Below, in pieces: positions 1 through 5,416 of a stretch of 5,416 nt of DNA. Origin of the DNA: Chloroflexota bacterium (lineage in GTDB: Bacteria; Chloroflexota; Dehalococcoidia; Lucifugimonadales; Australimonadaceae); assembly GCA_028875085.1 (NCBI GenBank), contig JAPPFU010000096.1, positions 1-5,416 on the forward strand, read 5' to 3'. The translations under genes and the position numbers were made by a program. The notes beneath the pieces are model-generated. The model saw only the letters and a program-made list of their open reading frames with translations, was not told the origin of the DNA and did not search any database. The stretch's first letter is position 1. Every line of letters begins with the position of its first letter.

Positions 1-377
1 TGCTGGAGCCGGGCGGCGTGTTCGTGCTGTGCGACACCGTCGCGCCGGAGGACGCGGAGGTGGCGGCGTGGATGAACGAGGTGGAGTTGGAGCGCGACCC
101 TAGCCACGGCCGCAACTGGCCGCCGTCGGAGTGGGAGCGCGCCGTCGCCGACGCGGGCCTGCGCGTTACGGATACGGCGATGTGCAAGGTGTGGCATGAG
201 GGCGCGGATTGGACGGCGCGCTCGAATATGCCCCCGGACGACGCGGCGCGCGTCCAAGCCCGCGTGCGCGAGGCGGCGCCGCCCGTGCGCGACGCCTTCG
301 GCATCGAGCAGGACGCGTCGGGCAAGCTGACGTGGTACTGGGACGTGCTAGTCCTCCGCGCGGAGAAGACAGGGTAG
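1..377 (+). CDS. Class I SAM-dependent methyltransferase (UbiE-like), C-terminal fragment
   Basis: This is the tail of a gene that begins before the window. The frame is open from base 3 and reads LEPGGVFVLCDTVAPED before ending at TAG 375-377. The L-x-PGG-x-F-V-L-x-D pattern is the strand that follows motif III in class I (Rossmann-fold) SAM methyltransferases of the UbiE/COQ5 and Methyltransf_11 type. The following WMNEVELERDPSH...NWPPSEWERAVADAGL segment matches the usual late helix and 'GL' turn of that group. The SAM-binding glycine motif lies upstream and is not visible, so the substrate (small molecule, quinone precursor or other) cannot be inferred. A GTG at position 18 could be read as a start, but it would cut the conserved strand in half, so a true start there is very unlikely. 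The local GC is very high (about 75% over the first 60 bases). The next gene starts 71 bases downstream on the same strand and looks functionally unrelated. Confidence 0.85.
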   Translation, partial: LEPGGVFVLCDTVAPEDAEVAAWMNEVELERDPSHGRNWPPSEWERAVADAGLRVTDTAMCKVWHEGADWTARSNMPPDDAARVQARVREAAPPVRDAFGIEQDASGKLTWYWDVLVLRAEKTG

Positions 378-448
378 GGGGCAAAGGCCGGTTGCGCCCG
401 CCGCGCGCCGGGGGATAGCCTCACCGCAAGTACGGCGGGCAGGTCTCT

Positions 449-3268
449 ATGGCGGCAACCGATTCGGGAAGAGTGCGCGAGGAGGGGGTCAACGTTCTTC
501 TCGCGCAATTGCTGCGCGCCCGCGGCCTGCGAGCGCAGGCCGAGCGCCGCACCAGCAGAGGCGCGCCGGACATCCGGGTGGAGTTGAAGAGCGGCGACCA
601 ACTCATCCTTGAGTGCAAGTGGGAATGGTCGGCAAGCGCGTTGGACGCGCAGTTGGACGAGCGCCTGAAGAACTTCCCCGAGGCGCTCGGCGTGCTTGGC
701 GTTCTCTACCCCGACAGGTTGCGCCGAGCGGAGAACACGAGCGAAGTTCTCGAATCTGCCGACGACCTCCAATGGCGGCTGTATGGCTCGCACGGCGCGC
801 TCGTTACCGGCCAATCGACGCGCACCGGCTCGGTTGCCGACCTCGCCCACCATCTCCGCCTGCTCCCTCTGGACTTGGAGAGCGTCGACCGGGTAGCGGC
901 GGCGGCCAACGCTGTCGGCTACGCGTTGGAGCAGGCGGCGCAGCAGGCGAAGCGGCACGCAAGGATGGCCCGCCGCATCGCGGAAGTCATCGTCAAGAGC
1001 GACCAGGAGAAAGACCGCGCCGCCGCCCTGCGCATCAGTTGCCTGGTGCTCTTCAACGCCATGGCCTTCCAAGAGCGCCTCGCGTCCGCCAACGATGATG
1101 TACCCACCCTCCAGGAGACGCTCAAGGGGCGCCTACCAGGCCTGAAAGCGGCGTGGCAAGCGATATGCGACGACATCGACTACGTGCCCGTTTTCCAGTT
1201 GGCGCTCGAAATCCTGGACCTGATGGAGGACTACCCCGGCGAACTGCGGATGCCCGTCCTGGACCCGCTTGCGCAGGCTGTGCAGGATACGCGCCACTTG
1301 GAGGGACATGACCTGTCGGGACGGTTGTTCCACGCACTGCTGAGCGAGGCTAAGTTCACGGGCTCCTACTACACCTCCGTTCCTGCGGCGACGCTCCTTG
1401 CGCGCCTAGTGTTCGATGGTTGGCCGCCAGGCACCGACTGGAGCGACCACGAATTCCCGGCCTCTCTGAACGTGGCCGACCTTGCGTGCGGTACGGGAAC
1501 GCTGTTGATGGCTGTGGCCGCCGAGGCCGGACGCCGCCATACCGAAGCGGGCGGCAAACGCGCCGCCGAGCTGCACAAAGCGATGGTCGAGCAGGCGCTG
1601 CACGGCTACGACGTGCAACTCTCCGCCGTCCACTTCGCCGCCACTAGCCTCGCCATGCTCAATCCCGATATCCAGTTCGACCGCATGAACCTCTACGTGA
1701 TGCCTCTGGGGAGCGAGAGCGGGCAGGTTTCCCTAGGATCGTTGGATTTCTTGGGAGCAAGCGAAGCGTCGGCCCAATTCGTACTGTCGACCGACGATAT
1801 GGGCGTCGCGGTTAGGAACGCGGCACGGGTATCAGGGAAGGGGCAACATGGGGCGAAGGAGGGCGTGATGGCTAGGTTGCCCGACCTTGATTTGGCCATT
1901 ATGAATCCGCCCTTCACGCGCTCGGTAGGCGGCAACCTCCTATTTGGCAGCCTTCCTCAGAGCGAGCGACGAGAATTGCAAGACGAGTTGTCTCGCCGCC
2001 TTAAGAAGCACAAGGCTTCGGCAACGGCGGGCCTGGGCGCGGCGTTCGTCGCCGCCGCTTCTCCTCGCTTGCGGCCCGGCGAGGGGCGCCTCGTCCTAGT
2101 GCTTCCTGCAACCGTGTGCACAGGCCCCTCCTGGAGTCAGACGCGCGCCCTCATTGAGCAAGACTTCACCCTCGATACTGTAATCGTTTCCCACGACCCG
2201 GCGCGGTGGAACTTCTCCGACAGCACCGACCTATCAGAGGCACTGCTCATCGCCACACGCCGCGCGAATGGACAGCGCTCCGGCCAATCGCGCACGACCT
2301 TCATCAACCTGTGGCGCAATCCGAACCGCTTGCTGGATGCTCATCAAGTCGCGCAGGCCATCGCCAGCACTACCCCTGCGCCGTTGGAAGGGGGCGGCGT
2401 GGCCTTGCTGGAGGCGGACGGAGAGCACGTGGGCGAGGCGGTGTCCATCCCTGAGGCGAAGATCAAGGGCAAGAAGTGGACGGGCGTGCAGTTCGCCCGC
2501 GCCGACCTCGTCCGCACCGCCCTCTCGTTGCTAGATGACGGGGAGGTTTGCGTGCCGGGCGAGAGCGCCTCTGTTAGCGTTCCGCTGTGCCGCCTCGACG
2601 CCATCGGCCAGATTGGGCCTGACCAGCGCGACGTGTGGGACGGCTTCGAGCGCACCTACGCGATTACGACCTATCCGATGGTGGAGAACCACGACACCGA
2701 GCGCCGGAGGCGTATAGCGGTCATGCCCGATAAACACCTTGCGCCGCTGGTCAACGCGCGCCCAAGCCGACACTTGAAACCGGCAGGACAGCTTTGGCCC
2801 AAAGCCGGCCGCTTGCTCATTTCCGAGCGCCTTTGGCTGGAGACGGCGCGCGTCGTGGCGATGCGGTGCGATAGGAAGGTGCTTTCCAACGTCTGGTGGC
2901 CCGTCAACATCGACGACGAGCAGAGCGAGAAGGCGCTGGCGCTCTGGCTCAATTCCAGTCTCGGCTTGCTGACCATCATGGCCGAACGCACCAGCACACG
3001 GGGCGCCTGGGTGAAAATGAAGAAGGCCGACCTGCAAGAAATGCCTGTCCTAGACCCTAGCCAGCTCTCTCCCGCGCAGTCATGGCAACTGTCGCTACTC
3101 TTCGACAGCGTGGCGGAGATGGAGTTCGAGCGGTTGCCCGCGATGGCCCACTGCCCCGCTCGGCAAGCGGTGGACGACGGCCTCGCCCGCATCCTGGGCT
3201 TGCCCGACCTGGCGAATCTGCGGGCGTTGCTCGCCTCCGAGCCAGTGGTGTCGAACCGCCGATTGTAG
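449..3268 (+). CDS. Single-chain type IIG-like restriction-modification protein (PD-(D/E)xK nuclease + N6-adenine DNA methyltransferase + target recognition domain)
   Basis: This 939-residue cytoplasmic protein probably both cuts unmodified DNA and methylates adenine at its target. Residues 1-110 carry a nuclease signature: P40-D41, then 13 residues, then E55-C56-K57, the D...ExK metal site of PD-(D/E)xK endonucleases. Residues about 125-300 are mainly helical. The gamma-class methyltransferase core follows: motif X GSYYTS (305-310), SAM-binding motif I DLACGTGTLL (344-353), acidic D388 in GYD, and catalytic NPPF (486-489). A hydrophobic strand ending LPATV lies near 552-556. From about 680 to the end is a target-recognition-like region containing LWLNSSLGLL (832-841) and RGAW (851-854). 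ATG 449 is the only start after the in-frame TAG at 416; a weak GGGCAGG lies 5 bases upstream. The order resembles type IIG/IIL (MmeI- or Eco57I-like) enzymes, but the length is shorter than typical BREX PglX (about 1200 residues, from memory). No separate HsdR or HsdS gene is in view. The methyltransferase call is firm, the nuclease call good, and the target site unknown. Confidence 0.9.
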   Translation: MAATDSGRVREEGVNVLLAQLLRARGLRAQAERRTSRGAPDIRVELKSGDQLILECKWEWSASALDAQLDERLKNFPEALGVLGVLYPDRLRRAENTSEVLESADDLQWRLYGSHGALVTGQSTRTGSVADLAHHLRLLPLDLESVDRVAAAANAVGYALEQAAQQAKRHARMARRIAEVIVKSDQEKDRAAALRISCLVLFNAMAFQERLASANDDVPTLQETLKGRLPGLKAAWQAICDDIDYVPVFQLALEILDLMEDYPGELRMPVLDPLAQAVQDTRHLEGHDLSGRLFHALLSEAKFTGSYYTSVPAATLLARLVFDGWPPGTDWSDHEFPASLNVADLACGTGTLLMAVAAEAGRRHTEAGGKRAAELHKAMVEQALHGYDVQLSAVHFAATSLAMLNPDIQFDRMNLYVMPLGSESGQVSLGSLDFLGASEASAQFVLSTDDMGVAVRNAARVSGKGQHGAKEGVMARLPDLDLAIMNPPFTRSVGGNLLFGSLPQSERRELQDELSRRLKKHKASATAGLGAAFVAAASPRLRPGEGRLVLVLPATVCTGPSWSQTRALIEQDFTLDTVIVSHDPARWNFSDSTDLSEALLIATRRANGQRSGQSRTTFINLWRNPNRLLDAHQVAQAIASTTPAPLEGGGVALLEADGEHVGEAVSIPEAKIKGKKWTGVQFARADLVRTALSLLDDGEVCVPGESASVSVPLCRLDAIGQIGPDQRDVWDGFERTYAITTYPMVENHDTERRRRIAVMPDKHLAPLVNARPSRHLKPAGQLWPKAGRLLISERLWLETARVVAMRCDRKVLSNVWWPVNIDDEQSEKALALWLNSSLGLLTIMAERTSTRGAWVKMKKADLQEMPVLDPSQLSPAQSWQLSLLFDSVAEMEFERLPAMAHCPARQAVDDGLARILGLPDLANLRALLASEPVVSNRRL

Positions 3269-3287
3269 GGGCGATGGAGCGGTATGA

Positions 3288-3316
3288 TTGAGGGATTAGC
3301 CGAATAGGCGGATAAT
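3288..3316 (+). promoter_or_regulatory. Candidate sigma70-type promoter for the small orphan gene
   Basis: A -35-like TTGAGG (3288-3293) and a -10-like GATAAT (3311-3316) are separated by exactly 17 bases, the optimal spacing. The -35 matches four of six consensus bases and the -10 matches five of six. A transcript would start near 3322-3324, giving a leader of about 30 bases with the Shine-Dalgarno at 3343-3347. The gap is AT-richer than its surroundings, which supports regulatory use. It implies that the small gene can be expressed independently of the restriction-modification gene. This is inferred from sequence only. Confidence 0.5.
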
Positions 3317-3342
3317 CAGGCTGCCGATGCTAGACGGAGCAT

Positions 3343-3347
3343 AGGAG
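3343..3347 (+). promoter_or_regulatory. Shine-Dalgarno site of the small orphan gene
   Basis: AGGAG lies 5 bases before ATG 3353. This is the best translation-start signal on the + strand of the window and is the main reason to accept the short downstream reading frame as a real gene. Confidence 0.7.
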
Positions 3348-3352
3348 CAGTT

Positions 3353-3619
3353 ATGGGCAAACCCGACGTGGAGATATTGAGCGACGACGCTCAGCACCCA
3401 ACGTACGTAATCAGCTTTATCGGAATTCTGAGCATGGCTTTGGTAGAGCTATCTCAGCATCCCAACGGTGAGCAGGTCAAAGACCATCTCCTCCAAAGAG
3501 TGCACGCTCTCGCGCAAGAGGTTCGCCCGGAAGTAGATGGGAAGGATCTGCTCAAAATCCGCGACCTGGCCGCGCGATTCTGCAAAGTAGTAACCATGCA
3601 CACGGGTTCTTCGGGCTAA
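3353..3619 (+). CDS. Small orphan protein of unknown function next to the restriction-modification gene
   Basis: This 88-residue protein is not one I recognise. It starts at ATG 3353 with AGGAG 5 bases upstream and ends at TAA 3617-3619. The composition suggests a small, mostly helical soluble protein. A hydrophobic stretch at residues 18-33 (YVISFIGILSMALVEL) is short and ends in acidic residues, so a buried or amphipathic helix is more likely than a membrane span. Residues 38-58 and 62-80 look like two more amphipathic helices rich in charged residues. There is no signal peptide, zinc site or clear helix-turn-helix, so a classical restriction controller (C protein) is not supported. Its GC is about 54% by count over 3361-3600, well below the flanking genes, which suggests foreign origin. 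It lies 84 bases after the restriction-modification gene on the same strand but has its own promoter-like sequence. An accessory or regulatory role in that module is possible by position only. Confidence 0.65.
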   Translation: MGKPDVEILSDDAQHPTYVISFIGILSMALVELSQHPNGEQVKDHLLQRVHALAQEVRPEVDGKDLLKIRDLAARFCKVVTMHTGSSG

Positions 3620-3632
3620 CCCGCTTTCGCGG
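3603..3632. terminator. Weak, possibly bidirectional hairpins in the convergent junction
   Basis: CGGGTT (3603-3608) pairs perfectly with AACCCG (3618-3623) around a 9-base loop, spanning the stop codon of the small gene. A second, overlapping hairpin pairs CCGC (3621-3624) with GCGG (3629-3632); on the - strand its loop is GAAA, a stable GNRA tetraloop. The two share bases 3621-3623 and so exclude each other. Neither has a proper T-run, so intrinsic termination is uncertain. The location between two convergent genes is where terminators are expected. Confidence 0.3.
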
Positions 3633-3660
3633 AAATGACGGAAGGGGAGCGGTGCCTCCT

Positions 3661-4632
3661 CTACCCCGCCTCCACGTAGTGGGCGAGTTCGGGGCGGCGC
3701 TTGGAGACGCCGGCGGCGTCGGCGGCTTTGCGGCTCACGCGGTTCGTGCGGAAGAAGTCGAGGAACACCTGATTGAACACGTCGGGCTGGTCGGTCTGGC
3801 CCTGGTGTCCGCACTTCTCCGGATAGAAGTACTGGATCCACGGCGTGAGGTCTTCCTGGAGATAGGCGTTGGAGACGGGGTTCAGCACGTCGTCCGCGCC
3901 CCACAGCAGGATGTGCGGGATGCCGAGGCGGTCGAGTCGCCCCAGCGCGACGTAGCGCTGTTGCAGCGCCGGGTCTTCGTCGAAGCGGTCGGCGGCGGCG
4001 TGGTAGGCGGCAAGCGACTCGCGCTGGCGAATGGCGGCTTGCGTGCGCATCTCCAATAGGTCATCGGTGATGACCGATTTGTCCTCGATGATGGGGTCCA
4101 TCATCTTGCGCATAGACGCGGGCGTGCCGTCGAACGTCTCGCGGTTGAGGCCGCGCACGCTCATCGTGCGGACGACCTGGTCGAGCGGGACGATGCCGGG
4201 GATGTTGCCCGCAATGAGGACGAAGTTCTTAACGCGCTCGGGGTGGGAGATGGCGAAGCGCCACGAGACGCTGCTGCCCATCGAGTTGCCGGCGAGGTGG
4301 GCCTGGTCGATGCAGAGCGCGTCCATGAACATCCGCAGGAACTCGGTGTGGCTGTGGTAGCCGTGGACGGGCCGGTGCTCCGGGTCGGTGTCCGCGTGGC
4401 CGTAGCCGGGGAAGTCGGGCGCGTAGACGCGGAAGCCGTGCGCGCCCAGGAAGGGCAGCTGGAAGCGCCACCCCGCCATGCCGGACGAGCCCGGGAGCCC
4501 GCCGTGGCACAGGATGACCGCCGGGCCCGTGTCGCCTGACGTGACGTAGTGCGCCCTGGCGCCGCTCGCCAGGCGTACCCACCGGCTCATGATGCCCGGC
4601 GCCGCGATGATCCCCTCGTCCGTGAGCGCCAT
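3661..4632 (-). CDS. Alpha/beta hydrolase, meta-cleavage-product (C-C) hydrolase-like
   Basis: This 323-residue cytosolic serine hydrolase has the alpha/beta fold. The oxyanion-hole motif is HGGLPG (43-48), the nucleophile elbow is GNSMGS with S117, the acid is D248 in WGADDVLNP, and the histidine is H276 in EKCGHQ. GNSMG and the helical lid are typical of BphD/MhpC-type enzymes that cleave ring-fission products of aromatics. R196 in LLEMRTQAAIRQRE aligns, from memory of BphD, with its substrate-binding Arg190. However, the Trp that follows the catalytic His in BphD and MhpC is Gln277 here, so the substrate may differ; an esterase or another hydrolase remains possible. The start ATG (4630-4632) has AGGAGG six bases upstream, preferred over an internal ATG at residue 15. 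About 26 charged residues after the final fold helix (from about 298) form an unusual tail. The gene lies 29 bases downstream of a second hydrolase on the same strand, probably in one operon. Confidence 0.88.
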   Translation of the reverse strand: MALTDEGIIAAPGIMSRWVRLASGARAHYVTSGDTGPAVILCHGGLPGSSGMAGWRFQLPFLGAHGFRVYAPDFPGYGHADTDPEHRPVHGYHSHTEFLRMFMDALCIDQAHLAGNSMGSSVSWRFAISHPERVKNFVLIAGNIPGIVPLDQVVRTMSVRGLNRETFDGTPASMRKMMDPIIEDKSVITDDLLEMRTQAAIRQRESLAAYHAAADRFDEDPALQQRYVALGRLDRLGIPHILLWGADDVLNPVSNAYLQEDLTPWIQYFYPEKCGHQGQTDQPDVFNQVFLDFFRTNRVSRKAADAAGVSKRRPELAHYVEAG

Positions 4633-4638
4633 GCCGCT

Positions 4639-4644
4639 CCTCCT
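4639..4644 (-). promoter_or_regulatory. Strong Shine-Dalgarno of the downstream hydrolase
   Basis: On the - strand this reads AGGAGG, a perfect anti-16S match, six bases before the ATG at 4632-4630. It lies in the 29-base gap after the upstream hydrolase, decides the start, and indicates independent translation initiation within a shared transcript. Confidence 0.75.
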
Positions 4645-4661
4645 CTTGGGTTCTCTCCGGC

Positions 4662-5416
4662 TTACTGCTTCAAGAAGCTCAGCACATAGGACACGTAGTC
4701 CCGTGGCTTCTCGAACGGCGGCCAGTGGCCGCAGTGGTTGAGCACGATCAGGCGCGTGTCGTCGATGTGGTTGAACGCCGCGATGCTGACCTCGAGCGCC
4801 ACCATGCGGTCGTAGCGCCCGTGCAGCAGCAGCGTCGGCGCGGTAACGGCGTGGATGTCCTGCGAGTGATCGTAGTAGGTGCTGACCGACTTGTTCCGCG
4901 CCTCCTCGTGGTCGGGCGCGCCGGTGTGGACGTTGTAGATGTAGTCCACCAGTTCGTCCGTAACCAGCGACTCGTCGTCGAGGTGGATGCGCAGGTAGCG
5001 GCGGACGTTCTCGCGCGTCGCGCCCTCCATCACCTCGCGCGTCGCGCGGCTGCCCTCGGAGGGGCGGTTGGCGAGCAGGTAGCGGTCGCCGCCGGTGGCG
5101 ATGTGCGCGCCGCCGAAGACCAGCTTGTTGATGCGGTCGGGGTAGTGCGCCGCGAACACCATCGACGACTGGCCGCCTTGTGAGTTGCCGACGAAGTGCG
5201 CCCGCTCGATGCCCAGCGCGTCGATGAGGGCGAGCGCCGTGCGCGCCTGGAGGTTGTGCACCGGCTCCTCGAACACCACCGGCCCGGTGCGCCCGAAGTT
5301 CGGCAGGTCCATCATGATGCAGCGGAAATCCTTGGCGAAGTCGTCAATCACCTTGTGCCACGTGATCCACGCCGTCGTGCCCGGCCCGTAGGAATGCAGG
5401 AAGACGATGGGGTCGC
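4662..5416 (-). CDS. Alpha/beta hydrolase, meta-cleavage-product hydrolase-like, N-terminus beyond the window
   Basis: The reading frame stays open to the right edge. About 21 codons before the internal GTG at 5351 encode PIVFLHSYGPGTTAWITW, which is the conserved oxyanion-hole strand of C-C bond hydrolases, so that GTG is not the real start. About 250 residues are visible and perhaps 20-50 are missing. The catalytic triad is present: nucleophile Ser in VGNSQGGQ (codon 5183-5181), Asp in GRYDRMVAL (codon 4811-4809), and His in NHCGHWPPFEKP (codon 4727-4725). The Trp after the catalytic His is kept, as in BphD and MhpC. The lid position matching BphD Arg190 appears to be Ile (codon 4940-4938), so the carboxylate-binding Arg is not obvious. 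It likely hydrolyses a ring-cleavage product or a related ester or ketone in the cytosol. The gene is the upstream member of a tandem pair with a diverged paralogue 29 bases downstream. The family is sure; the substrate is not. Confidence 0.88.
   Translation of the reverse strand, partial: DPIVFLHSYGPGTTAWITWHKVIDDFAKDFRCIMMDLPNFGRTGPVVFEEPVHNLQARTALALIDALGIERAHFVGNSQGGQSSMVFAAHYPDRINKLVFGGAHIATGGDRYLLANRPSEGSRATREVMEGATRENVRRYLRIHLDDESLVTDELVDYIYNVHTGAPDHEEARNKSVSTYYDHSQDIHAVTAPTLLLHGRYDRMVALEVSIAAFNHIDDTRLIVLNHCGHWPPFEKPRDYVSYVLSFLKQ
5010..5047. repeat. 14-base direct repeat inside the upstream hydrolase
   Basis: CTCGCGCGTCGCGC occurs at 5010-5023 and again at 5034-5047, offset by exactly 24 bases (eight codons). 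On the coding strand it encodes the repeated tetrapeptide ATRE in the helical lid (ATREVMEGATREN). It may reflect a small in-frame duplication or simply GC-rich codon use. Confidence 0.5.

Noticed and set aside
392..419. TTGCGC and GATAGC separated by 16 bases, a possible promoter for the restriction-modification gene
   Set aside because: Each box matches only three of six consensus bases in a very GC-rich gap, so it is no better than chance. No convincing promoter is visible there.
1250..3058. The hexapeptide MPVLDP occurs twice in the large protein (residues 268-273 and 865-870)
   Set aside because: The DNA differs between copies and the flanking residues do not align, so this looks like coincidence and not an internal duplication.
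2531..3192. Long antisense reading frames (168 and 173 residues) within the restriction-modification gene
   Set aside because: They lie wholly opposite a well-supported coding region, have arginine/alanine/serine-rich compositions typical of GC-rich shadow frames, and show no recognisable motif.
449..3268. BREX PglX or DISARM methylase
   Set aside because: The protein is shorter than typical PglX, carries its own nuclease motif, and no brx, pgl or drm genes appear beside it in the window. The window is short, so this is not fully excluded.
3449..3904. A 151-residue frame on the - strand across the small gene and the hydrolase end
   Set aside because: It is an arginine/proline-rich frame overlapping two better-supported genes and lacks a ribosome site or family motif.
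4725..5183. A 152-residue + strand frame opposite the upstream hydrolase
   Set aside because: Its valine/alanine/arginine-rich composition is that of the complementary frame of a GC-rich gene. The - strand frame carries a full catalytic triad.
5349..5351. GTG as the start of the right-hand hydrolase
   Set aside because: The frame continues upstream to the window edge and encodes the conserved oxyanion-hole motif HSYGPG, so the true start is outside the window.

Overview
The window is GC-rich (by eye about 60-75% GC in most places), densely coded bacterial DNA with no RNA genes, insertion sequences or CRISPR repeats that I can see. The base composition, a UbiE-like methyltransferase and tandem paralogous alpha/beta hydrolases of the aromatic ring-cleavage type fit a free-living, high-GC bacterium with catabolic capacity, such as a Chloroflexota, Actinobacteria or Proteobacteria lineage. 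The sequence does not allow a firmer assignment.

Layout, left to right. (1) Positions 1-377, + strand: the C-terminal end of a class I SAM-dependent methyltransferase whose start lies outside the window. (2) Positions 449-3268, + strand: a 939-residue single-chain restriction-modification protein. It has an N-terminal PD-(D/E)xK nuclease signature, a helical connector, a gamma-type N6-adenine DNA methyltransferase core with motif X, motif I and NPPF, and a C-terminal target-recognition-like domain. This is the R-M-S order of type IIG/IIL enzymes. (3) Positions 3353-3619, + strand: an 88-residue orphan protein of clearly lower GC (about 54%), with a good Shine-Dalgarno and its own sigma70-like promoter in the 84-base gap before it. 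(4) A 41-base convergent junction with small hairpins. (5) Positions 3661-4632 and 4662-5416, - strand: two tandem alpha/beta hydrolases of the meta-cleavage-product (C-C bond) hydrolase group, 29 bases apart. The upstream one runs off the right edge.

The likely biology is a compact one- or two-gene defence module (R-M protein plus orphan) lying between unrelated metabolic genes. The hydrolase pair looks like a co-transcribed catabolic unit transcribed towards the defence module. The most interesting points are the fused nuclease/methylase/specificity protein with its low-GC, independently promoted companion, and the complementary loss of key active-site positions in the two hydrolases.
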